Part shown: piece after piece, positions 27,570-36,451 of the stretch
Position numbering within the stretch: position 1 is the first letter of the stretch
How the letters are laid out: the number at the start of each line of letters is the position of its first letter
NCBI GenBank assembly: GCA_965243385.1
Contig: CBDEUV010000002.1
Location: forward strand, 1,984,001 to 2,048,000
Reading direction: 5' to 3'
DNA length: 64,000 bases
Source of the DNA: JANSYA01 sp965243385
GTDB lineage: Bacteria; Spirochaetota; Leptospiria; Leptospirales; Leptonemataceae
The notes under the pieces: generated by a model
What the model was told of the DNA's origin: nothing
Seen by the model: only the letters and a program-made list of their open reading frames with translations
Databases searched by the model: none
Position numbers and translations under genes: made by a program

Positions 27570-28721
27570 ATGGCTGAATCAAGGCCCGCTCCAGAAGATA
27601 GCTGCATCACTCCGGAACGACATCCCAATCCGGTGGTCAGGGTTCGCGACATCGCCTACCTGATATTCGATCGTCCGGATCCTGAGAGCGCGGAGGCTTT
27701 CTTTACGGACTTCGGTCTGCACGTGGTGCAACGGGAGGGCGGCAATATCTACATGCGCGCCTCCGGCCCCGAACATCATTGCATTATGCTGCGCAAGAAC
27801 CGGCGAAGCGGATTCGGGGGCGTCGGCTTCCACGTGCCGGACGCGTCGGACCTCGACAGGCTCGCGGCGTTGCCAGACGCGTCGGCCGTCGAAGAAATTC
27901 GCGAGCCCGGGGGCGGCAGGCGCGTTCGCCTCCTGAATCCGGACGGCCTGCGTGTGGACGCAATCCATGGCCGCGAAACGGTGCCTGAAATTCAAACCAG
28001 AAGTCGCTTCGAAATGAATACTATCGGACCGGCGCCGGATCATTTACGGCGCGCCAATCAGACGGTGCGCGTGGAAACGGGGCCGGCTCAGCCCTATCGC
28101 CTGGGACACACCGTTCAGAGCGCGCGAAACGTCGACCGCACGATTCGCTGGTACCAGGAACATCTTGGCCTGATCGTCTCCGATTTTCAATTCGCAGAGG
28201 GCGTTCCCGACGTACTCACCGCTTTTATGCGCTGCGATCGCGGCGCCACACCCAGCGATCATCATACTCTGGCGATCGGCTTTGGACCGGTTGTCGGACA
28301 TTTACACAGCGCTTTCGAATGTCACGATCTGGACGACTTAATGGCCGGCGACGTGTACTTAAAGGACCGGCAAAGGCGACATTCCTGGGGCGTCGGTCGT
28401 CACGTACTGGGTTCGCAGATCTTCAATTACTGGCGCGATCCGGCCGGCGATATGTTCGAGCATTACGCGGACGGCGACCGCTTCGACGTAACGAAAAAAG
28501 CGGACTATCTCACGATCAGCGCGCGCGATTCCCATCACCAGTGGGGACCGCCCATGACCCGTGATTTTCTGGGACTGACCGCCCGCGATCTACTGCGTGA
28601 TCTGCCGGGAATTCTGAAGCGGTTTCTGAAACGCGGCGACCCGCTTACTCCCGGGAAACTGATGCGCATGGCCAAAGGCATGCACAGCTCGCAAAATTTT
28701 CATAAGATGGCGAAGGTATAA
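27570..28721 (+). CDS. extradiol ring-cleavage dioxygenase, two-domain VOC type
   Basis: The 383-residue protein has two vicinal-oxygen-chelate modules: N-terminal about 18-130 (VVRVRDIAYLIFDRPD...GFHVPD) and C-terminal about 165-310. Likely Fe(II) ligands are in the second module: His in YRLGHTVQSARN, His in VVGHLHSAFEC and Glu in DMFEHYADGD, the H-H-E set of type I extradiol (catechol 2,3-) dioxygenases. A C-terminal extension of about 70 basic residues follows. The start at 27570 is fixed by GGAGG 6 bases upstream. The FAH hydrolase starts 3 bases after the stop, so the two probably act in sequence on a ring-cleavage product. The aromatic substrate cannot be read from sequence. Confidence 0.85.
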   Translation: MAESRPAPEDSCITPERHPNPVVRVRDIAYLIFDRPDPESAEAFFTDFGLHVVQREGGNIYMRASGPEHHCIMLRKNRRSGFGGVGFHVPDASDLDRLAALPDASAVEEIREPGGGRRVRLLNPDGLRVDAIHGRETVPEIQTRSRFEMNTIGPAPDHLRRANQTVRVETGPAQPYRLGHTVQSARNVDRTIRWYQEHLGLIVSDFQFAEGVPDVLTAFMRCDRGATPSDHHTLAIGFGPVVGHLHSAFECHDLDDLMAGDVYLKDRQRRHSWGVGRHVLGSQIFNYWRDPAGDMFEHYADGDRFDVTKKADYLTISARDSHHQWGPPMTRDFLGLTARDLLRDLPGILKRFLKRGDPLTPGKLMRMAKGMHSSQNFHKMAKV

Positions 28722-28724
28722 GAA

Positions 28725-29678
28725 ATGAAAAACATAGTACGATTCATTAAAGACGGACAGGCTGCATGGGGGCTGTTTCAGAACGACCTGATCTACCCAC
28801 TGAACTCAAAAGCCGAGTCGCTTGCGGATTTTCTGCGCAGCGACGGGAAGGATCTTCGCGCTCTGCAGCCGTCGGCGCAATCCCCGGGCCTGGAATGGTC
28901 CGCCGTACAATTGCTATCGCCCGTGAGCGAACCCTGTCGCGTCGTCTGCCAGGGCCTCAATTATCGCGACCATGTTCTGGAAGCCGGCGGAAATCCCGAC
29001 GAGATCGGCTTTAATATGATCTTTCGCAAGTCCTCCAGCAGTATTGCGCCCCCGAGTACGGACATCCGACGACCGGAGCACGTGCGTTTGCTGGATTACG
29101 AAATCGAATTGGGTATTGTGATCGGCAAAGAAATCGACGCGGATTCGAAAATAACCGCTGAAAACCTGGGCGCTTACGTCGCCGGTATTTTAATCGCCAA
29201 CGACGTAAGCGCCCGCGACGTTCAAATTCCGCAAGGGCAATGGTATAAGGGAAAGTCGTATCCCACGTTCTGCCCGCTCGGCCCCATCCTGGGGTTGCTG
29301 GAACCGGGCGAAATCGACGTCCTGAACGATCTGGAACTGGAACTACGCGTAAACGGAGAGATTCGCCAGCGGTCGAATACCGGGAATCTGATCTTTTCGC
29401 CCGCGGAGACGCTGCGTGAACTCGCAACATTTATGAAACTATCGCCGGGGGATGTCCTCCTGACCGGCACGCCGGGCGGAGTCGTTGTGGAAGCGCCGCC
29501 GGCCATTCTGCGGAGAGTGGCGGGGCTCTTTCTGGACGAGGCGAAACTTATGAAGATATTCGTCGATAAGCAGGCTAAAAACCCGGACTATCTACAGAAT
29601 GGGGACGTCGTCGAAAGTCGCATCTACTCTGAAAAAGCCGGCGTCGATCTGGGTCTGCAGCGCAACCTGGTGGTATAA
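28725..29678 (+). CDS. fumarylacetoacetate hydrolase family protein
   Basis: This 317-residue FAH-fold enzyme likely hydrolyses, or decarboxylates/isomerises, a ring-cleavage product. The fold's core is visible: VVCQGLNYRDHVLEAG, then LLDYEIELGIVIGKE with the two metal-binding glutamates, the metal Asp in IANDVSARDVQ, and LTGTPGGV near the C-terminus. It sits 3 bases after the dioxygenase gene, a pairing common in meta-cleavage pathways (for example hydroxyphenylacetate and HpcE/HpaG-like steps). It ends 8 bases before the convergent regulator gene, leaving no room for a separate terminator. Confidence 0.9.
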   Translation: MKNIVRFIKDGQAAWGLFQNDLIYPLNSKAESLADFLRSDGKDLRALQPSAQSPGLEWSAVQLLSPVSEPCRVVCQGLNYRDHVLEAGGNPDEIGFNMIFRKSSSSIAPPSTDIRRPEHVRLLDYEIELGIVIGKEIDADSKITAENLGAYVAGILIANDVSARDVQIPQGQWYKGKSYPTFCPLGPILGLLEPGEIDVLNDLELELRVNGEIRQRSNTGNLIFSPAETLRELATFMKLSPGDVLLTGTPGGVVVEAPPAILRRVAGLFLDEAKLMKIFVDKQAKNPDYLQNGDVVESRIYSEKAGVDLGLQRNLVV

Positions 29679-29686
29679 CCTGGAAT

Positions 29687-30493
29687 TCAGAGGCGCCAGT
29701 CTTGCCAGTCGTCGCCCGTGTATTTTTTAAGAATGCGCTCGAAGTTCCGGCCGTACTTTTTGGCGATCTCCGGGCCGAAGTCTTCGGTGATTTCGTGCAG
29801 GACCAGATCCTGAAACATGCTGTTTAACAGCATCCAGACCAGAGCGGGGTGTTCCGATATGATCGCGCGGGTGACGTATTTTTTTCCGGATACTCCCAGC
29901 ACCGCGAGCCGGCGATCGAAGACGAAAGCGAATTTGCGCCATCCCTGGGATTGCCAGCTTTCTTCCCGTTCGTCGACGAGCACTCCTTTGAGTTTCGTTT
30001 CTATTTTCCCCAGCGAAATCAGCAACACCCGGGGATTTTTGCGCGCGTCGGCCTTTTCGAGCGCGTCAGCGAAGAGCGGAAAGTCTTCGCTCCAGACATC
30101 CCCGAGGATTTCTTTTTTCGCCGAGGCGATTTCGCCGTTTACTCGATCCAGAACGGGATTGTGGCCTTCCAGATTCGCGAATACGTATTGATCGGCGGCG
30201 GGCTGCGGCAGGTGTTCGCTTAAAAAATCCAGCGACTGCCCCATTCCGTTGCGGATTGTTTTCACGAAATCTTTTACCGGCAGCGGCTGATAGACCGAAG
30301 GGTCGCCCTTGATGAAGAGGATGGCGCCTTTTTCGGCCAGCGCGGAGAGGGCCGCGTATACATTGGAGCGCGATGCGCCGATTCCCTTGGCTACTTCGTA
30401 ACCCGTCATACGACCGTTCTCGGAAAGATTTAGAATGCATTTCGCTTCCAGTTCGGTAAATCCCAGCCCGCGCAGGTGTTCGGTAAGATTCAT
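29687..30493 (-). CDS. TrmB-family transcriptional regulator
   Basis: This 268-residue protein has an N-terminal winged HTH (LGFTELEAKCILNLSENGRMTGYEVAKGIGASRSNVYAALSALAEKGAI, about 10-58) of the TrmB type, followed by a coiled-coil hinge and an effector domain of about 170 residues. It lies convergent to the dioxygenase-FAH pair and is the only DNA-binding protein in the catabolic island, so it is the best candidate for binding the AGTAGT-N10-ACTACT elements at 27.5 and 35.5 kb. No such element is visible in front of its own start, so autoregulation is not evident. Confidence 0.82.
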   Translation of the reverse strand: MNLTEHLRGLGFTELEAKCILNLSENGRMTGYEVAKGIGASRSNVYAALSALAEKGAILFIKGDPSVYQPLPVKDFVKTIRNGMGQSLDFLSEHLPQPAADQYVFANLEGHNPVLDRVNGEIASAKKEILGDVWSEDFPLFADALEKADARKNPRVLLISLGKIETKLKGVLVDEREESWQSQGWRKFAFVFDRRLAVLGVSGKKYVTRAIISEHPALVWMLLNSMFQDLVLHEITEDFGPEIAKKYGRNFERILKKYTGDDWQDWRL

Positions 30494-30637
30494 ATGAGTC
30501 GTTGATCAGGTCCGGCGCGCGCGCGGCCTGTCAATTCATTTGCAACGCCTCTGAGATGCTTCTGAAAAACTTCAAGATCGCTGCATGGGCGAAAGCCGCC
30601 CGGCGACGCCGCGACTCCGGCCACGTTTGTCCCGCAA

Positions 30638-31942
30638 TCAATTCTCTTTCAGGAAACTTAAGATCGCACGATTGACCGCCTGGGGCCGTTCCAGATGCAA
30701 AAAATGACCGGCCTCGATGAATTGCACCCTCCCTTTCCGCAACCACTCGGCCGTGCGTTCGTATTCGGCCGGTCGCTGCCCGGGATCGTGTCTTCCCTGT
30801 AGAATCAGCGTGGGCATGGTCATCTTCTTAAACAGGCGATTCACCCGGTCCGCAAGTTCGTTGTCCCAGGCGGTCGTCTTAAAGCTCAAGGCCACCGCCT
30901 GCGCCGTGCCCCGAAATTGAAATTCGCGCTGCAGCCGCGTGCGGGTCGCCGCATCCAGGGGCGAATGAACGTACGGCGACCATTCCGAGTACGCAAGTAG
31001 AGGGACAAGACGCGAACGCGCGACCAGAGTGCCGACCAGACTGCCCATCAGCGCGTGAGGCGGCTTCGGATTCCCGTGCGCTTCGTTGGCCGATTGTTGC
31101 ATACGAACATATCGCAGCACACGCCCGGTTTCGAGCAGTCCGATCAGATGATCCGCGACGACGCTGCCGCGATCATGACCGATCAGATTAAATCTTCGCA
31201 CGCCGATCTCATTTAATAAGGCCGCCAGTTCGCGCGCGATGGCCGGATAGGAATGATCTCCATCCAGATCCTTATCCGTTTGTCCGTACGGCTTCAGATC
31301 GACGGCGACCACATAATATTCGTCGGCCAGCGCGGAGATCTGGTTGTGATACGCCCACCAGGATTCAGGAAAACCGTTGAGCAACACGACCGATTCGCGC
31401 CCGCTTTCGCCCGCGCTTACGTAATGCCAGCGAATCCCATCGACCTCTTGAAAGTGATGAGTTACCGGGGTTCCCGCGGGCAGCGTCTCTCGCTCCCTGT
31501 CGGAGTTGGGCGGGGTCGGACCGTGTCCCCAGAGCAAAAATCCCGCGGCAAGCAGCGATCCGGAAAGCGCGACGACCCACCGGAACGCATAGTACGTCCG
31601 GTCCATTCGCGAACGATGAACGGCCGCCAGATAATAGGCCAACAGCAACAACGCGCCGGGCAGCGCTGTGTTCTCGAATTTGTATCCCACGATCAATGTC
31701 AGAACGGCTCCGACCATCGCAAAGATCACGCCTGCCAGCCCGACGAAGCGCGTGCGTTTGAACAGCAGCAGCGCGGCGATTATGATTTCCGTCGCGCCGA
31801 TTGTTCGCATCAGCAGGATCGGAAAATTCCAGTGCCGATACTGCTCCAGTTGAGCCTCGAAGCCGATGAGTTTGGAAAACCCGGCCAGGAAGAAGATCAC
31901 AGCGAGTAGATAAGGAGCGTAGGTTTTGATAATAGTCCGCAT
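30638..31942 (-). CDS. DoxX-like membrane domain fused to an alpha/beta hydrolase
   Basis: The protein is 434 residues. About 1-140 is a four-helix membrane region resembling DoxX-like proteins (YLLAVIFFLAGFSKLIGFEA, then RTIGATEIIIAALLLF). Residues about 160-434 form an alpha/beta hydrolase of the epoxide hydrolase/haloalkane dehalogenase group: nucleophile Asp257 in LIGHDRGSVV, acid Asp386 in LQGRHDPGQRP and His413 in EAGHFLHLERP. The usual HGxP oxyanion motif reads NGFPESWW (189 onward), with Asn replacing His. The hydrolase should lie outside the cytoplasm or on a membrane face, depending on topology. It is next to an MhpA-like hydroxylase on the same strand (61 bases apart). I do not know a named protein with this fusion. 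Confidence 0.8.
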   Translation of the reverse strand: MRTIIKTYAPYLLAVIFFLAGFSKLIGFEAQLEQYRHWNFPILLMRTIGATEIIIAALLLFKRTRFVGLAGVIFAMVGAVLTLIVGYKFENTALPGALLLLAYYLAAVHRSRMDRTYYAFRWVVALSGSLLAAGFLLWGHGPTPPNSDRERETLPAGTPVTHHFQEVDGIRWHYVSAGESGRESVVLLNGFPESWWAYHNQISALADEYYVVAVDLKPYGQTDKDLDGDHSYPAIARELAALLNEIGVRRFNLIGHDRGSVVADHLIGLLETGRVLRYVRMQQSANEAHGNPKPPHALMGSLVGTLVARSRLVPLLAYSEWSPYVHSPLDAATRTRLQREFQFRGTAQAVALSFKTTAWDNELADRVNRLFKKMTMPTLILQGRHDPGQRPAEYERTAEWLRKGRVQFIEAGHFLHLERPQAVNRAILSFLKEN

Positions 31943-32003
31943 TTAGTTTCACCCTTCGATTTTGTTAAGCCGGGGATGTTTCGCGCATTCGGATCTAAAG
32001 CGC

Positions 32004-33611
32004 TTAACCCGGGACCGGCCGGCGTTCGGGATAAAGATAATCGACCAGCGCTTTGATCTGATCCGCGGTGGGATCGATTCCAAACACGCGGCGATCCGGC
32101 CTCAGTATAACGGCGTTCGCTCTGTGTTTCGCGAACCAGTCGCCCAGCCTGCCCTCCGGGTCCTGAACCTTATGAAACGAAACAGGATCGCCGAGGGTAT
32201 TGGAGTCCGTATCCGAATCGGCGATTTCGATAAAGCGCGCATCCATCCGCGTCCAGAATGCGGGATCGATTTGCTGCACCTGGCGAAGGGCGAGGCGCGA
32301 GCGGCCGAGCACGGCGAAGCCATCGCCGAGCAGATCGTCCAGCGGCACGACCTGCTCCTGATTCCTGACCAGGGGTTGCGGGAATAATTCGCCTTCCGGA
32401 GCACGAGATTTTTTCCCGGGCCTTCGCAGAAAAAAGCCGGCCGGGAGGCGCGGCCAGGTCGCCATGGATCGCACGAATCTCTGACGCGCGAAAGGAATCG
32501 CCCCCAAAACAAAGAAAAGAAAATCGCGGAAATAAACCGCCAGGCCACGGGCCTGGATGACGCGTCCGGCGAGAATCGCCTTGCGGGTGATAAAGTCTAC
32601 GTGCGGCTCGCGTTCCTGTTGATATGAATCCAGCAGCTTCGGACTTACGCCGCGCCGGAGTATCCAGCTGAGTTTCCAGGCGACATTCTGCGCGTCGCGA
32701 ACTCCGGAACACATACCCTGCCCCAGAAAAGGCGGCATCTGATGGGCCGCGTCTCCAGCCAGCAAAACGCGGCTGTCTCGCCAGCGCCGGACGATGAGTG
32801 CGTGAAATCTATAGATGGCGCTGCGAATGATCCGCACCTGTTCTGGATCCGCCCAGGGAGCGATCAACTCCTGGATTTTCGCCGGTGTGTTCATGGCCTC
32901 AAGGTCGTCATCCGGCTTAAGATAGATTTCCCAGCGGCGATGAGTGCCCCGCGAAGGCACGAGGGTATAAGTCCGCTGCGGATCGCAGATTTGATGCGGG
33001 TCCTTCGGAAATCGCGAAGGACCGACTTCATCCCCGTCGATGACCAGCCACGGTTGATCGTGTTTATAATCGCGCAGCCCGTGCCCCATGGTCTTGCGAA
33101 TCAAACTGCGCCCGCCGTCGCAGCCCAGCAGGTAGCGGGCCTTAAACAAATGCGTGGAGCCATCAACGAGATTGCGAATTTCCGCGCGCACGCCGGACGC
33201 ATCGGCCTGGTAGGATACGAGCTCGTGACTCAGGAGGATTGTCAGCGAATCGAAACGTTGCACTCCTCTGCGCAGGCTCTGTTCGATTTCGGGCTGAAAA
33301 ATAAAATGCGATTCCGCGTGTCCGTTTTCGGTCCGCCCGGTCTGGAGTTTTTTTTCAAAGAGCGTCTTTCCGCGAGCGTTCTGGAATCGATAGACGCCGC
33401 CGACCCGGATCTTCGGCAGAATCTCCCGGTCCAGCCCGATGGACTGAAAGATCCGCATGGCCTCGTCGTCGAAGTGAATCGCGCGGGGTATCTCGTATAT
33501 ATCCGGCAGGCGATCGATGATCAGGGTTCGCACGCCCGCGGCTCCCAGAATATTGCCGGCGACCTGTCCGGCCGGCCCGTAGCCGGAAATAATAACTTCG
33601 TATGTATCCAT
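32004..33611 (-). CDS. FAD-dependent aromatic hydroxylase, MhpA-like
   Basis: This 535-residue class A flavoprotein monooxygenase uses NAD(P)H and O2 to hydroxylate a phenolic ring. The FAD fold begins YEVIISGYGPAGQVAGNILG, the second motif is LLGCDGGRSLIRKTMG, and LLAGDAAHQMPPFLGQGMCSG is the GD motif. The overall pattern (PRAIHFDDEAMRIFQSIG) is that of 3-(3-hydroxyphenyl)propionate hydroxylases. Start 33611 is chosen because the conserved N-terminus begins there; an upstream in-frame start at 33680 would overlap the neighbouring gene. It would create a catechol for the extradiol dioxygenase at 27.6 kb. Confidence 0.88.
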   Translation of the reverse strand: MDTYEVIISGYGPAGQVAGNILGAAGVRTLIIDRLPDIYEIPRAIHFDDEAMRIFQSIGLDREILPKIRVGGVYRFQNARGKTLFEKKLQTGRTENGHAESHFIFQPEIEQSLRRGVQRFDSLTILLSHELVSYQADASGVRAEIRNLVDGSTHLFKARYLLGCDGGRSLIRKTMGHGLRDYKHDQPWLVIDGDEVGPSRFPKDPHQICDPQRTYTLVPSRGTHRRWEIYLKPDDDLEAMNTPAKIQELIAPWADPEQVRIIRSAIYRFHALIVRRWRDSRVLLAGDAAHQMPPFLGQGMCSGVRDAQNVAWKLSWILRRGVSPKLLDSYQQEREPHVDFITRKAILAGRVIQARGLAVYFRDFLFFVLGAIPFARQRFVRSMATWPRLPAGFFLRRPGKKSRAPEGELFPQPLVRNQEQVVPLDDLLGDGFAVLGRSRLALRQVQQIDPAFWTRMDARFIEIADSDTDSNTLGDPVSFHKVQDPEGRLGDWFAKHRANAVILRPDRRVFGIDPTADQIKALVDYLYPERRPVPG

Positions 33612-33633
33612 AACAGGTGCCCGTCGTTTGAAC

Positions 33634-34335
33634 TTAAGGGTTCGATTCGGCTCCTCCGTGTTTGCCCGCGTTCCAGTCAACGGAGTGGCTCAATCGGCTT
33701 TGCGCCAGGGCCAGGGCCGGCGCTTCGAGATCGGTGCCCATGGTATCGTTCCAGCGATTCAGAAAACCGAAATAGGCGATCACCGTCACGATATCGAGAA
33801 TCTGGTCTTCATCGAAATGTCGGCGCAGTTCCGCGAAGTGTTCCGGGCTCGAAGTATTGGGCGCCGTGCCGGCCGCGAAGGCAAGGTCCAGCGCCGCGCG
33901 TTCGGCCGGCGAATACAACGGACTGCTCGCATAATTTAAGATCGCTTCAATCTTTTCGGCCGGCACTCCCTGGCGATCCAGAGTACCGGAAGTGTGGGCC
34001 TGGCAATAGCGGCAACCCGCTGACAGGCTCACCGTAAAGGCGATCAACTGTCGCATGCGCGGATCAATGCTGCTGCGTCGTTGACGGCGGATCTTCTTAA
34101 CGACGCCTCTCCATGCCAGTTTCAATAACATGCCGGCGATTCTCGCGTGCGGCACCTTCAGACTATCGTCGCCGAGCGCGGCCTTTGATAACAGGCCGAA
34201 GGCGATGAAGAGCTCAGGGTTACGAGCCATCGTCTTCAGGCTGTTGGGCGCGAAGCCCAGCAATCCGGCGGACAGACCAAGCATCGGAGCGAAGTCCCGC
34301 AACTGATCGTTTGATTGTGGATCCAGATGAGCCAT
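33634..34335 (-). CDS. carboxymuconolactone decarboxylase / AhpD-like protein
   Basis: This 233-residue all-helical protein has the CMD/AhpD core motif with Cys108, Cys111 and His114 (AGCRYCQAHT), the redox pair of alkylhydroperoxidase D. PRMRQLIAFTVSLSAG precedes the motif and SPAERAALDLA follows it, as in peroxidase-related CMD proteins of this size. It is 22 bases from the hydroxylase and 45 bases from the metallo-beta-lactamase-fold gene on the same strand, so it belongs to the same leftward operon. It could deal with peroxides formed by uncoupled hydroxylase or dioxygenase turnover; a true decarboxylase role is less likely because of the CxxC. Confidence 0.85.
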   Translation of the reverse strand: MAHLDPQSNDQLRDFAPMLGLSAGLLGFAPNSLKTMARNPELFIAFGLLSKAALGDDSLKVPHARIAGMLLKLAWRGVVKKIRRQRRSSIDPRMRQLIAFTVSLSAGCRYCQAHTSGTLDRQGVPAEKIEAILNYASSPLYSPAERAALDLAFAAGTAPNTSSPEHFAELRRHFDEDQILDIVTVIAYFGFLNRWNDTMGTDLEAPALALAQSRLSHSVDWNAGKHGGAESNP

Positions 34336-34380
34336 TGCTTAACCTTAGATTTGAACCTGGTCGATCACCCGATCGTCGGC

Positions 34381-35415
34381 CTATCGCACAACCAACTCCA
34401 GGCCGTCCCTCGCCAGAATCAATTCGCCGGAATAGTGGTCCGCCATGCCTCGCGTGAACAACCATCGTGTCAGAATATGCTCCGGCGCCGGGATGAGATG
34501 AGTCAGAACCAATTTCTGAACGCCGTGTTGCTCCGCCAGTTTCGCCAGCTGGATCGTATCGGCGTGATAGTCGGTTACGCCCCGCGCGATATAGGCGGCG
34601 CGGTCCCGACCAAACTCTTCTAATTTAGCCGCCCCCTTCCGAATCAGCTCGGTGGACATCGCTTCGTGTACGACCAGGTCCGCTTTTTTCAGAGCGAAGG
34701 CGTAGTCCTGGCTCGTCGCGGTATCGCCGCTAATAAAGACAGACTTGCCGTTATAACCCACGAGATACCCCAGCGCGTCGCGTACGGGTTCGTGGCGCAT
34801 GCTGACGGCGTCGACGGTGACTCCGTTTTGTTCGAATATCCTCCGCGCGGTTCCCGCGGGCGGCGCGGAGATCGCGATCGGCGAAATGCTGGCCTGGTTC
34901 ATGTCAAGCAGCGGCATATGTTCCCTGCGATGTTCTCGATCTCGCGCGTAGATTAGATCGATACCGGCGACGAAATCCCGCACTCCCGGAGGCCCATACA
35001 GGGTCGCCTTCGTCTTTCGGCCCCAGATCCAGGTATAGTTTATAAACGCCCCGAGCCCGTTGAAATGATCCGAATGCCAGTGAGTTAAGAAGATGTGATT
35101 GATATAATGAAGAGGCACCCGGCTCGCTTTCAGATTCTCCACCACGCCGCTGCCCGCATCGAAGAGCAGCACGAGCCCGCCGGCGGAGACCGTAACGCAG
35201 GCCTGCCCGTATTCTTCGCCGCCCTGCGGGGTACCCGCCCCGCAAATCAGGACGCGCATGGGTCCCCCGGGGTCCAGATGGCTATAGTCCGTTCGGTCCG
35301 TCGCGGCCCGCGCGATCCCCAGATCTTCGACCGCCGGCCACCAGAAGGGAGACATGGCGACGGCAGCGAAGCCGAGGACGACAAATGATAAAAACAGTCT
35401 GATCGATCTACGCAT
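34381..35415 (-). CDS. exported metallo-beta-lactamase-fold hydrolase
   Basis: From the start at 35415 the protein is 344 residues with an N-terminal hydrophobic export signal or anchor (IRLFLSFVVLGFAAVAM). The MBL metal motif FLTHWHSDHFNGLG is clear, with a further Asp in FISGDTATSQD and a His in LTHLIP. The sequence resembles ring-nuclease/RNase Z-like and lactonase MBL proteins; the substrate is unknown, and in this island a lactone or ester is plausible. Start 35415 is chosen over longer in-frame starts because GGAG lies 6 bases before it. It is the first gene of the leftward catabolic operon, and an operator-like inverted repeat sits 49 bases upstream. Confidence 0.8.
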   Translation of the reverse strand: MRRSIRLFLSFVVLGFAAVAMSPFWWPAVEDLGIARAATDRTDYSHLDPGGPMRVLICGAGTPQGGEEYGQACVTVSAGGLVLLFDAGSGVVENLKASRVPLHYINHIFLTHWHSDHFNGLGAFINYTWIWGRKTKATLYGPPGVRDFVAGIDLIYARDREHRREHMPLLDMNQASISPIAISAPPAGTARRIFEQNGVTVDAVSMRHEPVRDALGYLVGYNGKSVFISGDTATSQDYAFALKKADLVVHEAMSTELIRKGAAKLEEFGRDRAAYIARGVTDYHADTIQLAKLAEQHGVQKLVLTHLIPAPEHILTRWLFTRGMADHYSGELILARDGLELVVR

Positions 35416-35463
35416 GAGCCTCTCCATAAAACCCGGGCGACCCGGAATTGATTTGACTAAATC

Positions 35464-35485
35464 AGTAGTTCTATTTAATACTACT
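35464..35485. promoter_or_regulatory. AGTAGT-N10-ACTACT inverted repeat between divergent catabolic genes
   Basis: The half-sites AGTAGT and ACTACT are separated by 10 AT-rich bases, the same geometry as the core of the repeat at 27531-27556. It lies between the leftward MBL-fold gene (start 35415) and the rightward SDR gene (start 35569), inside an AT-rich patch suitable for divergent promoters. It is probably the binding site of one shared regulator. Confidence 0.7.
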
Positions 35486-35568
35486 ATTGTCAACAAAAAT
35501 AAGCGGCCGGCCGAAAGCTCATAACAGAGAAATGGGCGACGGCGCCGAAATCCAGGGGCTGACAATTC

Positions 35569-36399
35569 ATGAGTCGTATAGTTTTAATTACAGGTTGCTC
35601 GACCGGCATCGGCCGGGGGCTGGCTGAAGCGTTTCGAAAGAACGGGGACCTGGTGCTCGCCTCAGCGCGACGATTGGCGTCGATCAAGGATCTGGAACGC
35701 ATTGGCTGCGAAATCTATCGCCTCGACGTAAATAAAGAGAGCGACATAAAGTCCATGATCAAGCGGGTGAAAACGAAACACGGCCGCATCGACGTATTGA
35801 TCAACAACGCCGGAGTGAACGCCGTCGGCCCGATGGCGGAAATTCCGATCGCTCAGCTCCGGCGGCAATTCGAAACCAATGTGATCGCTCCGGCCCTCCT
35901 GGTTCAGAGAAGCCTGCCGCTCCTGCGAAAATCTCCGGCTGCGACAGTCGTGAATATTGGCAGCGTCATGGCCTATCTGACGACGCCCTTCGCCGGCCCC
36001 TACTGCGCGAGCAAAGCCGCGCTGCACTCGGTATCGGAAGCGATGCGCCTGGAACTGGAGCCGCTGGGGATCCGGGTGCTCTACGTTACGACCGGCGGCA
36101 TTCAATCCGATCTGGGTAAAAACTCCACGAAGAGCGTGCAGCAGTGGCTGAACGGAGAATCGATCTACTATCCGGTGCGCGAGGGAATCCTGGCCCGGGC
36201 GACGATTTCGCAAACCAACGCGACGCCGACTGAAGAATACGCGCAGAGCCTGCTCAAAGCGGTGAATACGCCGGGACTGACTGCGATCCGGCTGGGCCAT
36301 AACGCTTCGTTGTGGGTTGCCGTCGGTAAATTCATGCCAGGCTGGCTTCGCACGCGAATGATGAAAAAGAAATTCGGACTGGATCGCGCCGTACTATAG
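35569..36399 (+). CDS. short-chain dehydrogenase/reductase
   Basis: Classical SDR of 276 residues. The cofactor motif is TGCSTGIGRGLAEAF, followed by NNAGVN, the catalytic Ser in NIGSVMAY and YCASK (Tyr-x3-Lys). Basic residues (SARR) after the second strand favour NADP(H). The C-terminal 80 residues include a basic/hydrophobic tail like that of 17-beta-hydroxysteroid or acyl-dihydroxyacetone-phosphate reductase-type SDRs, which act on lipophilic ketones or alcohols. It is divergent from the MBL-fold gene and shares the operator-like repeat, so I assign it to the catabolic island. Confidence 0.85.
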   Translation: MSRIVLITGCSTGIGRGLAEAFRKNGDLVLASARRLASIKDLERIGCEIYRLDVNKESDIKSMIKRVKTKHGRIDVLINNAGVNAVGPMAEIPIAQLRRQFETNVIAPALLVQRSLPLLRKSPAATVVNIGSVMAYLTTPFAGPYCASKAALHSVSEAMRLELEPLGIRVLYVTTGGIQSDLGKNSTKSVQQWLNGESIYYPVREGILARATISQTNATPTEEYAQSLLKAVNTPGLTAIRLGHNASLWVAVGKFMPGWLRTRMMKKKFGLDRAVL

Positions 36400-36451
36400 C
36401 GCGCCGGCGAGAATATTGCTGCGGTCCAAACATACGATTTCAGAATCGCCT

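Noticed and set aside
32742..34037. Plus-strand frame of 431 codons opposite the hydroxylase and CMD genes
   Set aside because: Both genes on the other strand have clear family motifs; this frame has none and spans their junction.
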